64,000 nt of DNA from contig NZ_JAGYPL010000001.1 of NCBI RefSeq assembly GCF_018343715.1, forward strand, positions 768,830 through 832,829. The letters run 5' to 3'. This DNA comes from Bacillus sp. FJAT-49711. GTDB lineage: Bacteria; Bacillota; Bacilli; Bacillales; Bacillaceae_C. Made by a program: the position numbers and the translations under genes. Of this stretch, positions 36,952 through 46,273 are shown in pieces (position 1 is the stretch's first letter; every line of letters starts with the position of its first letter). A model generated the notes under the pieces. The model saw only the letters and a list, made by a program, of their open reading frames with translations, had not been told where the DNA came from and ran no database searches.

Positions 36952-37599
36952 ATGCATCATATTCAAGGTATTTTTAGATGGTTGTACGAGTTAGGGAATG
37001 GATTGGCAAAGGCTATGTACCTACATTTATTATGGATTCTATTTACTCTGCTGGGACTTGGAGTTTTAGGTGTGATTCCGGCAACAACTGCCCTTTTTTC
37101 AATCGCACATCAAACAATGGATAAAAAAAGAGAAGCTCCTATCTTCCAATCTTTTTTTAATATGTATAAGAAATCTTTTATAAAATCCAATGTATTAGGT
37201 TTGCTATTAGCTGCGGTTGGAGTGTTTTTGCGATTTGATTTAACCATATCTAAAAATATAATTCAATCTTATCCACTTCACCTTTTTCTATTAATTATTA
37301 TATTTTTGTATGGGCTTATTGCACTATACTTTTTCCCTGTTTTTGTTCGCTATGAATTAAAAGGGTGGCAATATTTTAAACAAGCATTCCTAATTTCACT
37401 AGCCCGGCCATTTGAAACAATTGCCATTCTTATTTGTTTACTCCTTCTCTATATATTGTTAAGTTACATCCCTATCCTTTTCTTTTATTGTGGATCTTCA
37501 TTAATTGTTTTTCCAATCATGTGGTTCGCTTATCGAGCATTTCTTGCTGTAGAAGATAGTAAGCAACTAAAATTAAAGGAAAAACCGCAGCATAATTAA
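36952..37599 (+). CDS. YesL family membrane protein (DUF624)
   Basis: A 215-residue protein with about five hydrophobic segments. The LWILFTLLGLGVLGVIPATTALF segment (first half quoted) and the following helix with HQTMDKKREAP are typical of YesL/DUF624 proteins. These are almost always encoded beside LplB/YtcP-type sugar ABC importers and YesS-type regulators, as here; their function is unknown. GAGAGGAAAA precedes the ATG. A terminator-like hairpin follows. Confidence 0.85.
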   Translation: MHHIQGIFRWLYELGNGLAKAMYLHLLWILFTLLGLGVLGVIPATTALFSIAHQTMDKKREAPIFQSFFNMYKKSFIKSNVLGLLLAAVGVFLRFDLTISKNIIQSYPLHLFLLIIIFLYGLIALYFFPVFVRYELKGWQYFKQAFLISLARPFETIAILICLLLLYILLSYIPILFFYCGSSLIVFPIMWFAYRAFLAVEDSKQLKLKEKPQHN

Positions 37600-37607
37600 A
37601 TATATCG

Positions 37608-37654
37608 AAAAAGAAGAAATTGTCTAAATAGCAACAGGCATTTCTTCTTTTTTA
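37608..37654 (+). terminator. Terminator after the YesL gene
   Basis: AAGAAGAAAT (37611-37620) pairs with ATTTCTTCTT (37640-37649), followed by further T to 37653. It splits the glycosidase genes from the second importer. Confidence 0.75.
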
Positions 37655-37891
37655 TTTGCCAAATTTTTGTTTGCACAGTGTGAATTACCTAATATTATCA
37701 AGGTTTTATGTAATGAATAAAAAACACATTGCATCAAAAATGACACATCGTTATATTTCATCATGAACAATATACAAAAGGATATTTACATGTAAGGGTT
37801 GTCATCAAGAACTGGTGAAAAAAACAACATATTGATAGCGGTTAATGAAAGGGATAAGCTGAAAGCAGTTTCAAACGAAGGAGGGACATCG

Positions 37892-38860
37892 ATGAAAGCG
37901 AATACTGAAACCGCTCTACTAAAAAGCAAGGGTGCAGTTCTACCTAATCAAAGGAAAAAGTCGAAAGTTAAAAAGATATTACAAAACTGGGAACTATACA
38001 TATTTATACTTCCTGCATTTTTATACTTTTTTATTTTTCACTATATTCCTATGTATGGAATTCAAATAGCGTTTAGAGACTATATACCCACTTTAGGTTT
38101 TACTGGCAGTGAGTGGGTCGGTTTTAAACATTTCCTACGTTTTTTTGATTCATATTATTTTTGGGATCTATTAAAAAATACATTAGGGATAAGCGTTTAT
38201 GAATTAATAGTTGGGTTTCCGCTGCCTATTATTTTAGCTTTATTATTAAATGAGGCGAAAGATGGGTTGTATAAAAGAACTGTACAAACAGTTACATATG
38301 CACCGCACTTCATTTCTGTAGTCGTTTTATCAGGAATGATCATTGCTTTCCTATCTCCAACAACCGGTATTATTAACCATGCTCTTCAGTTTTTAGGATT
38401 TGAACCTATATCTTTTATGACTGATCCGAAATGGTTTAAAACTGTCTATGTACTATCTGGCGTATGGCAAAGTACAGGTTGGGGAACGATTATTTATCTT
38501 GCCGCACTTTCTGGTGTCGATGCAGAGCAACATGAAGCAGCAATTATGGATGGTGCGACCCGTTTACAAAGGCTCCGTCATATCAATATTCCTACTATCG
38601 TTCCGACGATGATCATCCTATTGATTATGAGTCTTGGAAATATTATGGCGTTAGGGTTTGAGAAAATATTACTATTACAAAACCCTTTGAACCTTGAATC
38701 GTCCAATGTTATCGCAACGTTTGTGTACCAAGCAGGTTTATTAGATGCGCAGTATAGCTTTGCTGCAGCCGTAGGGCTATTTAATTCCGTCATAAATGCA
38801 ATTTTACTAGTCGTAGTGAATCAAATAGCTAGAAAAACTAGTGAAACGAGTCTATGGTAA
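37892..38860 (+). CDS. Oligosaccharide ABC importer permease (LplB-type)
   Basis: A 322-residue membrane protein with a basic N-terminal tail, then about six helices. FILPAFLYFFIFHYIPMYG marks the LplB/YteP subgroup of CUT1 permeases, and the EAA loop is QHEAAIMDGATRLQRLRHI. The frame is open from a TTG at 37799, but AAGGAGGGA at 37878-37886 points to the ATG at 37892. It pairs with the YtcP-type permease 14 bases downstream and the 536-residue binding protein. No ATPase gene is nearby. Confidence 0.92.
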   Translation: MKANTETALLKSKGAVLPNQRKKSKVKKILQNWELYIFILPAFLYFFIFHYIPMYGIQIAFRDYIPTLGFTGSEWVGFKHFLRFFDSYYFWDLLKNTLGISVYELIVGFPLPIILALLLNEAKDGLYKRTVQTVTYAPHFISVVVLSGMIIAFLSPTTGIINHALQFLGFEPISFMTDPKWFKTVYVLSGVWQSTGWGTIIYLAALSGVDAEQHEAAIMDGATRLQRLRHINIPTIVPTMIILLIMSLGNIMALGFEKILLLQNPLNLESSNVIATFVYQAGLLDAQYSFAAAVGLFNSVINAILLVVVNQIARKTSETSLW

Positions 38861-38874
38861 GGAGATGAAAAATC

Positions 38875-39780
38875 ATGGGTTCACATATACCTCAAACAAG
38901 AACAGACAAACTTTTTAACGTGTTTGTATATATATGTATTACTTTTGCGCTATTGATTGTTCTGTACCCATTAATTTATATTATTAGTGCTTCAATAAGT
39001 AATCCATCATACGTAAACAGCGGTAAAATGTGGCTTTTCCCTAAAGATATTACTTTAGAAGGCTATAAACTAATTTTCGATAATAAAGAAATTTGGCAAG
39101 GGTATTTAATGACTTTCTTTTATACAGGATTGGGAACTTTAATTAATCTAATTGTCACAATCCCAGCGGCATATGCACTATCACGCAAAGACTTTTTTGG
39201 TAGAGGCATTTTTACCGGTATGTTCATTCTTACAATGTTCTTTAGCGGCGGTTTGATTCCAACTTATTTAGTTGTAAAAAACTTAGGCATGATTAACACT
39301 GTTTGGGCGATGGTATTACCAAATGCTGCAGCTGTATGGAATATTATTATTTCTCGAGTATTCTTCCAATCTACAATACCGAAAGGATTAGAAGAAGCAG
39401 CAATTATTGACGGAGCATCCAACTTAAAACTTTTCACTAAAATTATTTTGCCGCTGTCTGCACCAATTATCGCTGTTATGGCATTATTTTACGGTGTAGG
39501 CCACTGGAATGGATATTTCAATGCGTTAATCTATCTATCTGATCGAAAATTATATCCACTGCAATTAGTGTTAAGGGAAATTCTTGTTTTACAAGATATG
39601 TCTTCCAACAATACAAATATTACAGGGGAAATGGCTCAATTGATGCATAGTAAACAACAATTAGCAGCAATTATTAAATATGGAGTAATGATTGTTTCTA
39701 CATTACCAGTTATAATCGTGTATCCATTCTTACAACGTTACTTTGTTAAAGGAGTAATGATTGGTTCCTTAAAAGGTTAA
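38875..39780 (+). CDS. Oligosaccharide ABC importer permease (YtcP-type)
   Basis: A 301-residue membrane protein with about six helices. The KLFNVFVYICITFALLIVLYP entry (first part quoted), the FSGGLIPTYLV loop and the GLEEAAIIDGASNLKLF EAA loop are characteristic of YtcP/YesQ-type permeases. GGAGATG precedes the ATG. With the LplB-type protein it forms the membrane channel of an importer for polysaccharide-derived oligosaccharides. Confidence 0.92.
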   Translation: MGSHIPQTRTDKLFNVFVYICITFALLIVLYPLIYIISASISNPSYVNSGKMWLFPKDITLEGYKLIFDNKEIWQGYLMTFFYTGLGTLINLIVTIPAAYALSRKDFFGRGIFTGMFILTMFFSGGLIPTYLVVKNLGMINTVWAMVLPNAAAVWNIIISRVFFQSTIPKGLEEAAIIDGASNLKLFTKIILPLSAPIIAVMALFYGVGHWNGYFNALIYLSDRKLYPLQLVLREILVLQDMSSNNTNITGEMAQLMHSKQQLAAIIKYGVMIVSTLPVIIVYPFLQRYFVKGVMIGSLKG

Positions 39781-39870
39781 GTATTTGCAAATAATTTTAA
39801 GGGGGTGGTTACACTTATAGGATCACTATCTTTTAACTAAACATATCCATTATTTGAAAGGGGTAAAAAG

Positions 39871-41481
39871 ATGAAAAAGACTACGAAGATCTTGTCAATA
39901 TCAATTGCAGCCATGCTTTTACTAGGTGCTTGTAGCTCCGGAAAAAATTCAGATGGCAATAATGGCGGAAAAGATTCCTCAGCAAACAAAGTAACCGTAA
40001 ATAAAGAAGGTTTCCCAATCGTTGATGAAAAACTCACACTCTCTTTAATGGCGCCTGGAACGGGTATGGCGGAATGGAAAGACATGCCAACTCTAAAAGA
40101 GTATGCCGAAAAAACGAATATCGATTTTAAATATGATACTCCACCATTAAGCGACTTCCAAACGAAGTTAAATCTTGCATTTGCGAGTGGAGATGTTGCT
40201 GATATTATTTTCGCTGCAGGCTCTGACAATTTAACTTCTGGTATGGAAGTAAAATACGGTAAACAAGGCGTATTGCTTCCATTAGAAGATTTAATTGATG
40301 AATATGCTCCTAATTTCAAAGCGTTAATGGAAAACAATCCTGAAATAAAAAAATCTATTACAACGACAGATGGTCATATTTATGCATTGCCAGTCATTAA
40401 CCAGCATCCAACTTCAGCTTGGCCAGCAGGTCCACTATGGTATAACGGTAAATGGCTTGATGCTCTTGGCGTGAAAGAAGTTCCTAAAACGACAGATGAG
40501 CTATACGATTTATTAGTTCGCTTTAAAAATGAAGATCCTAACGGTAATGGCAAAGCAGATGAAATTCCTTTACTCGACGTTAAAATGAACAGCAGCCGTA
40601 CATGGTTCTTAGCAGCATTTGGTATGAAAAAATGGGGCATTGAAGAAGTGGACGGAAAAGTTAGATATGCACCAACTTCTGATAATTACAAAGAATATTT
40701 AACTTATATGAATAAACTTTTTAAAGAAGAATTGTTAGATCCAGAGACTTTCTCTCAATCTGATGAACAGAAAAAAGCTAAAGGACAAGAAAATAGACTT
40801 GGTTTATTCCCTGATTGGTTCTCCTTCTTTACAACTGGTGAAACAGAAGAAGTGGCAATGAATAACCCTATGTTCCAACCTTTAACAAGCTCTATTTCAC
40901 CTGAAATTGTTTTACCTGGAAATCCTGGAATTAGTAGAGGCGCTTTTGCCATTACAAAAAATAATAAGTCTCCAGAAGCATCTATTAGATGGGTAGACTA
41001 CCTATACTCAAAAGAAGGTAGAGATTTCTTTGATCAAGGCCCTGAAGGATATTTATGGAAGCAAGGCGAAAATGGCGAAAGAGAATACCTTGAAGTTCCA
41101 AAAGAATTTGCAAGCAGTGAAGATTATCGTGGAACTTTAACTCCAGCTTATGGTATTGCTGTACCAATGCTTGTTGATTTAGTTGAAGGTGCACCAAGAT
41201 CAGATTTCGATTTGTTTATTGAAGAAGAAACAAAAGCAAAAATTGATCCTGTTGCAGAAACAGCATATCCGTTAGTATATTTCTCTGATGAAGAACAAGA
41301 AAAAATAAATACAATTGAAGTAGATTTAAAATCCTATGTAGAGCAAATGGAAGCGAAATTCATAACTGGTGTTGAGCCATTATCGAACTGGGATAAATAC
41401 GCAGATACGATCAATAAAATGAAAATCGACGAGCTTGTTAAAATTTATCAAGACGCGTATGATCGTTTTGCACAAAATTAA
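39871..41481 (+). CDS. Oligosaccharide-binding lipoprotein (LipO/YtcQ-type)
   Basis: A 536-residue lipoprotein with lipobox LLGAC (Cys21). It has the long extracellular solute-binding form found with LplB/YtcP permeases, with the tryptophan-rich ligand cleft (HPTSAWPAGPLWYNGKWLD, first part) and an acidic, Asp/Asn-rich loop NEDPNGNGKADEIPL that probably binds calcium. It is the substrate-capturing part of the second importer. Because a terminator and two mannosidase genes follow, mannose-rich oligosaccharides are likely ligands; that is inference from context. Confidence 0.92.
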   Translation: MKKTTKILSISIAAMLLLGACSSGKNSDGNNGGKDSSANKVTVNKEGFPIVDEKLTLSLMAPGTGMAEWKDMPTLKEYAEKTNIDFKYDTPPLSDFQTKLNLAFASGDVADIIFAAGSDNLTSGMEVKYGKQGVLLPLEDLIDEYAPNFKALMENNPEIKKSITTTDGHIYALPVINQHPTSAWPAGPLWYNGKWLDALGVKEVPKTTDELYDLLVRFKNEDPNGNGKADEIPLLDVKMNSSRTWFLAAFGMKKWGIEEVDGKVRYAPTSDNYKEYLTYMNKLFKEELLDPETFSQSDEQKKAKGQENRLGLFPDWFSFFTTGETEEVAMNNPMFQPLTSSISPEIVLPGNPGISRGAFAITKNNKSPEASIRWVDYLYSKEGRDFFDQGPEGYLWKQGENGEREYLEVPKEFASSEDYRGTLTPAYGIAVPMLVDLVEGAPRSDFDLFIEEETKAKIDPVAETAYPLVYFSDEEQEKINTIEVDLKSYVEQMEAKFITGVEPLSNWDKYADTINKMKIDELVKIYQDAYDRFAQN

Positions 41482-41525
41482 TAGTTAAATATCCAAAAAT
41501 CGTAAGAGTGACACACATAAAATTT

Positions 41526-41559
41526 CAGCCACCGGTATTATTACGGTGGTTGTTTTTTA
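41526..41559 (+). terminator. Terminator after the second importer
   Basis: CCACCG (41529-41534) pairs with CGGTGG (41544-41549), followed by TTGTTTTTT. It may be partial, since the mannosidase genes lie in the same direction 60 bases on. Confidence 0.7.
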
Positions 41560-41619
41560 CTAAAATATCAAATAATTAGTGGGTTTTTTCATTGAGATAA
41601 AGAGAAAGGATAGAATACT

Positions 41620-44334
41620 ATGGAAAAAACGACTGCACATATAATTTCTCATTCACATTGGGATCGCGAATGGTATCTTCCATTTGAGAAGCATCGTTAC
41701 TATTTAATAAAACTAATGGATGCGTTACTAGAAAAATTGGAACATGATCCTGAATATAAAAGCTTTCATCTAGATGGACAAACAATCATAATAGATGACT
41801 ATTTAGAAGTTAAACCTGAAAAATATAATCTATTGAAAAAATATATTGAAGAAAAACGAATCATCATCGGCCCTTGGTATATTTTGCAAGATGCTTTTCT
41901 AACAAGTGCTGAAGCGAATGTACGTAATTTGCTCATTGGCATGAAAGATGCAAAAAAATTCGGACCTTTTTCTAAGCTTGGTTATTTTCCTGATACATTT
42001 GGAATTTATGGACAGGCACCTCAATTATTAAATCAAGCGGGAATAAATGAAGCAGCATTTGGGAGAGGCGTTAAACCAACTGGATTTAATAACACGGTCA
42101 GCGACTCGGAAAATTTTGAATCGCCGTATTCAGAATTGGAGTGGCAATCACCAGATGGCTCAAGTGTATTAGGTATTTTATTTGCCAACTGGTATTCAAA
42201 CGGAAATGAGATTCCGGTTGCACAAGAAGAAGCGGAAAAATATTGGGAACAGAAGCTTGCAGATGCGAAAAAATATGCTTCTACACCGCATTTGCTTTTT
42301 ATGAATGGCTGTGATCATCAACCTTTGCAAAAAGACCTTCCAGAAGCACTGAAATTGGCAAATGAGCTATATCCGGATATTGAATTAAAGCATTCGAATT
42401 TTGATGAATATATGGCGAATGTGAGAAATAATCTTCCCGAAAAGTTGCAAGTCGTTAAAGGAGAGTTGCGCAATCAACGTACAGATGGATGGTCTACACT
42501 TGTTAATACGGCATCCGCTCGGATTTATTTAAAACAAATGAACCATTCCGCGCAAACAAAGCTCGAACGTTTAGTAGAACCACTTGCTGCATTTGCTTTT
42601 ATGAATGGGGAAGAGTATCCGGAAGACTATTTGAATTTCGCTTGGAAGCAGCTTATGCAAAACCATCCACATGACAGCATTTGTGGTTGTTCCGTAGATG
42701 AAGTGCATGAAGAAATGGTCACCCGTTTTAAAAAGGTCGATCAAATAGCTGATATGCTGATTGAGGATCAAACGAATAAACTTGCAGAAAAAATCAATAC
42801 TTCCGTACCTGCGGGATATGAAAAAGCGATTCCACTAATCGTTATGAATACATCTGGCTACAAACGCAATACCGTCATCGAAAAAATTGTTGATTTTGAA
42901 AAGATATATTTTGGCGAAATGCCATTACAAGAAATACATGGACATTTAAAGGATAAAGCCTTGCCACAGCTTGCGATCGTAAACTCAAATGGTGAAGATA
43001 TGTCAGCCACAATAGAAGATCTTGGTGCAGAATTTGGTTACGATTTGCCAGATAATAAATTTAGGCAACCCTTTTATACAAAAAAGATAAAGGTCATTTT
43101 TGCAACAGAGGAGCTGCCTGAATTCGGATATGGCACATACTTTCTAGTAGAAAAAGAATCCAACCATCATGTTAACGGAATTGCGAAAGACAATCATATT
43201 CTTGAAAATGATGATCTTCGTGTAACAGTTCATAAGGATGGAACGTATGACATTCTTTATAAACCAACTGGAAAAGAATATAAACATATTGGCAGTTATG
43301 AAGATACAAGCGATATTGGCAATGAATATATGTTTAAAAAAGCAACAGGGGAGAAAGCTTATTCAACAAAAGACTTACAAGCCCATGTGAACATAGTGGA
43401 AAGTAATGCCTCAAGAGGAGTCATTGAAATTATTCATCAATTCGATATTCCTGAAGCAGCTCATGTGGAATTGGAAAATATAAAAGACAAGCTTGTTTGG
43501 CATAAATTTCGTGAGGCAAGACGTTCAGATGTATTAACAACACTGGAATTAAAAACGACCTTGACACTTAATCAGCATGCAAAAGGTTTGGCTGTAAAAT
43601 TGGATCTAAACAATACAGCTAAAGATCATCGATTAAGAGTTGTTTATCCAACTGGCTTTGCAACAGACCATCATTTAGCCGAAAGTGTTTTTGAAATAGT
43701 AAAAAGACCGAATAAGCCGGAATTAGAATGGACGAATCCGAGCTTTGACCACCATCAACATTCATTTGCGTCCTTGTCAGATGGACAAAATGGTTTAACG
43801 GTTGCTACAAAAGGCTTACAGGAATATGAAATTGTTGAGAAAGACACGACCTTATCCATTACAGTGTTAAGGGCGGTTGCTGAACTAGGGGACTGGGGGT
43901 ATTTTCAAACACCTGAAGCCCAATGCCAAGGGAAACAAACGGCGGAATGGTTTGTCATCCCACATGAAGACGATGCCATTACAGCTAAAGCTTATGAAGC
44001 AGCCTATGATTTCCAAATCCCGGCAATATGTATTCAATCAACTGAACATATTGGTGAATTACCGGCAAATGGATCATTTTTCGCATGGGAAAATAACGGA
44101 CTCGTTTTTTCAAGCTTGAAAAAGGGGGAAACGAACGACAATCTCTTTTTCCGTGTTTATAATCCTTCTAACCTGAAAAAAACAATGACTGTTGACTCAT
44201 TGACGAATGTACATTATTTTGAGAGTAATATAATAGAAGAAAAAATAGCGGAGGCAGGTAATACATATCAAAATATTCCTGTAGATGCTTATAAAATCGT
44301 AACAGTAGGGATGGAAGGAGAAAAAGAACAATGA
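41620..44334 (+). CDS. GH38 alpha-mannosidase (904 aa, MngB-like)
   Basis: A 904-residue cytoplasmic GH38 enzyme of the shorter bacterial type. The zinc site starts near the N-terminus, SHSHWDREWYLPFE (His13, Asp15). The nucleophile is expected at Asp125 in YFPDTFGIYGQAPQ, and NHPHDSICGCSVDEVH carries a further zinc ligand. The early position of the catalytic domain and length match MngB and related enzymes that hydrolyse mannosylglycerate or alpha-1,3/1,6 mannosides. It overlaps the following GH125 gene by four bases. GH38-GH125 pairs are found in bacterial N-glycan and mannan loci. Confidence 0.92.
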   Translation: MEKTTAHIISHSHWDREWYLPFEKHRYYLIKLMDALLEKLEHDPEYKSFHLDGQTIIIDDYLEVKPEKYNLLKKYIEEKRIIIGPWYILQDAFLTSAEANVRNLLIGMKDAKKFGPFSKLGYFPDTFGIYGQAPQLLNQAGINEAAFGRGVKPTGFNNTVSDSENFESPYSELEWQSPDGSSVLGILFANWYSNGNEIPVAQEEAEKYWEQKLADAKKYASTPHLLFMNGCDHQPLQKDLPEALKLANELYPDIELKHSNFDEYMANVRNNLPEKLQVVKGELRNQRTDGWSTLVNTASARIYLKQMNHSAQTKLERLVEPLAAFAFMNGEEYPEDYLNFAWKQLMQNHPHDSICGCSVDEVHEEMVTRFKKVDQIADMLIEDQTNKLAEKINTSVPAGYEKAIPLIVMNTSGYKRNTVIEKIVDFEKIYFGEMPLQEIHGHLKDKALPQLAIVNSNGEDMSATIEDLGAEFGYDLPDNKFRQPFYTKKIKVIFATEELPEFGYGTYFLVEKESNHHVNGIAKDNHILENDDLRVTVHKDGTYDILYKPTGKEYKHIGSYEDTSDIGNEYMFKKATGEKAYSTKDLQAHVNIVESNASRGVIEIIHQFDIPEAAHVELENIKDKLVWHKFREARRSDVLTTLELKTTLTLNQHAKGLAVKLDLNNTAKDHRLRVVYPTGFATDHHLAESVFEIVKRPNKPELEWTNPSFDHHQHSFASLSDGQNGLTVATKGLQEYEIVEKDTTLSITVLRAVAELGDWGYFQTPEAQCQGKQTAEWFVIPHEDDAITAKAYEAAYDFQIPAICIQSTEHIGELPANGSFFAWENNGLVFSSLKKGETNDNLFFRVYNPSNLKKTMTVDSLTNVHYFESNIIEEKIAEAGNTYQNIPVDAYKIVTVGMEGEKEQ

Positions 44335-45647
44335 CAAATTTGCCAGCATCACTTCAAAATATTATTGAGGAAGTTAAAGTGGCTTTTCCAGGAGAAAAAA
44401 AGTTACATGATATGTTTTCTCAATGCTTTGTTAATACGTATTCAACGACTTTACATCCAATGGAAGATGGGACTACCTTTGTAATAACTGGAGATATTCC
44501 CGCGATGTGGCTTCGTGATTCAGCTGCACAAGTTCGCCCTTATTTATTGGCGGCGAATGAAGATGAAGAGATTAAGAAGATGCTAGTTGGTGTTGTAAAT
44601 AGACAAATCCGATTTATCCTTCATGATCCATATGCGAATGCATTTAATAGTTCTCCAAGCGGAGATAGATACCATGAAGATCAAACGGAGATGACCCCAT
44701 GGCTTTGGGAACGCAAATATGAGGTTGATTCTTTATGCTATCCAATTCAGCTTGCCTATTTGCTTTGGAAAACAACAGATGAAACAACACATTTAGGGGA
44801 AGAGTTTCAAGTGGCAGTAAAAACGATCATAAAAGTATGGAGAACAGAACAAGACCATGAAAATAATTCACCATACCGTTTTGAACGTGAAACGAGCTTA
44901 CATACTGAAACTTTAAAACGTAACGGAAAAGGTGGAAAGGTTGCACCAACAGGAATGACATGGAGCGGATTCCGTCCAAGTGATGATGCTTGCACTTACG
45001 GTTATCTTGTGCCAGCTAATATGTTTGCTTCAGTTGTCATGGGATACGCAGCTGAAATTAGTGAAGAAGTATTAAAGGATTCACAGTTAGCGGAGGAATG
45101 CAGGATACTTGGTCAAGAAATCCGTCAGGGGATTGAAGAATACGGGACAATTGAACATCCGTTTTATGGAAAAATGTATGCGTATGAAGTGGATGGAATG
45201 GGCGGCTATCTACTCATGGATGACGCAAACGTACCAAGCCTGCTTTCAGCACCATATCTCGGATACTGCGATTTTGATGATGAAGTCTATCAAAATACAA
45301 GAAACTTTATCTTAAGTAGAAACAATCCATATTATTATGAAGGAAAATCGGCAAGAGGAATTGGCAGCCCTCATACACCGGATCATTATATTTGGCATAT
45401 CGCTCTTTCTATTCAGGGAATGACTAGTTTGAGGGAAACGGAAAAAGAAAAAATCTTGCATACACTTCTAAATACGGATGGAGGAACTGGATTCATGCAT
45501 GAAGGATTCAACGCATCAAATCCAGAAGAATTCACTCGTGAATGGTTTGCATGGTCCAACACGATGTTTAGTGAATTTGTGCTTAGTTATATTGGGAAAA
45601 CTGTCAAAGGCAGCCCTTTATATGAAAAGATGAATACTAAAGAGTAA
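44331..45647 (+). CDS. GH125 exo-alpha-1,6-mannosidase (metal-independent)
   Basis: A 438-residue (alpha/alpha)6-barrel enzyme of family GH125. GDIPAMWLRDSAAQVRPYL, AFNSSPSGDRYHEDQTEMTPWLWERK (first part) and SGFRPSDDACTYGYLVP are recognisable conserved segments of this family. GH125 enzymes are inverting alpha-1,6-mannosidases that act on N-glycans and yeast mannan and, unlike GH38, need no metal. Its start overlaps the preceding GH38 stop (ATGA), so the two are translationally coupled. The SGFRPSDDA and TEMTPWLWERK segments contain the acidic residues likely to act in catalysis. Confidence 0.9.
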   Translation: MTNLPASLQNIIEEVKVAFPGEKKLHDMFSQCFVNTYSTTLHPMEDGTTFVITGDIPAMWLRDSAAQVRPYLLAANEDEEIKKMLVGVVNRQIRFILHDPYANAFNSSPSGDRYHEDQTEMTPWLWERKYEVDSLCYPIQLAYLLWKTTDETTHLGEEFQVAVKTIIKVWRTEQDHENNSPYRFERETSLHTETLKRNGKGGKVAPTGMTWSGFRPSDDACTYGYLVPANMFASVVMGYAAEISEEVLKDSQLAEECRILGQEIRQGIEEYGTIEHPFYGKMYAYEVDGMGGYLLMDDANVPSLLSAPYLGYCDFDDEVYQNTRNFILSRNNPYYYEGKSARGIGSPHTPDHYIWHIALSIQGMTSLRETEKEKILHTLLNTDGGTGFMHEGFNASNPEEFTREWFAWSNTMFSEFVLSYIGKTVKGSPLYEKMNTKE

Positions 45648-45696
45648 AAAAAACAAAATTGGAGCCATGATTTTAATGCTCTTGTTAACCTTGACT

Positions 45697-45824
45697 GTTG
45701 ATTTCCGCTGCAGGTGTTCGCTTTCCGCGGGCGGTACGGGGAGCTTCCTTGGCGCTAAAGCGCCTGTGGGATCTCCCCAGTTCCGTATTCCCGCAGGAGT
45801 CTCACACCTTCCGCTACAATCAAC
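45697..45824. repeat. Bacillus-type intergenic repeat with inverted ends
   Basis: A 128-base GC-rich island in AT-rich surroundings. Its ends are imperfectly complementary: GTTGATTTCCGCTGCAGGTGT against ACACCTTCCGCTACAATCAAC, with CGCTTTCCGCGGG and CCCGCAGGAGTCTC blocks further in. I remember near-identical sequence between many Bacillaceae genes, where it is a dispersed repeat of unknown function. It has no coding capacity. Confidence 0.65.
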
Positions 45825-45831
45825 ATTGTGC

Positions 45832-45856
45832 CTAAAGCTCTATTAAGAGCTTTTTA
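45832..45856 (+). terminator. Terminator after the GH125 gene
   Basis: AAAGCTCT (45834-45841) pairs with AGAGCTTT (45846-45853) and continues in T. It lies beyond the intergenic repeat. Confidence 0.65.
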
Positions 45857-45980
45857 GTGGAGAAAACAAACTTTTTTTTATGGGTTCCGATTCCTGTCGT
45901 CAAACCCGAAAATGTAATCGAAAATGCATCCCAAATTGTACAGCATTTTATATCCATTTTAGAGAATCAGCATTCTTTGA

Positions 45981-46179
45981 TATATAAGCGGAGAAATTTC
46001 TCTTAAATAGGAAAATAGCACAGAAAATAGATCAAATAGACGGAATGATTCCGACTATTGATTCGAAAAACGTCAAAATGGGTAATTTTGAGTTGCTTAA
46101 TCGGAAAACATACCCTTATATCCCCAAAACCGAGCTCTTTTCTACGGACTAACCGGAAAATCTCCGCTTATTTTATATA
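45981..46179. repeat. MITE-like element with AAGCGGAGA inverted ends
   Basis: TATATAAGCGGAGAAATTT at 45981-45999 faces its imperfect complement GGAAAATCTCCGCTTATTTTATATA at 46155-46179 (only the shared AAGCGGAGA/TCTCCGCTT core is exact). The 200 bases between have no conserved gene. The form is that of a small non-autonomous inverted-repeat element; similar AAGCGGAGA-type blocks are common in Bacillus intergenic DNA in my memory. Confidence 0.45.
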
Positions 46180-46273
46180 TTACTGGTTACCTAACCTAAC
46201 GGTAAAACTAAGAAAGACATCCACGAAAGTACCGGCACTTGGTGCTCCTTCATTAGCATTTGCTTTAACATTG

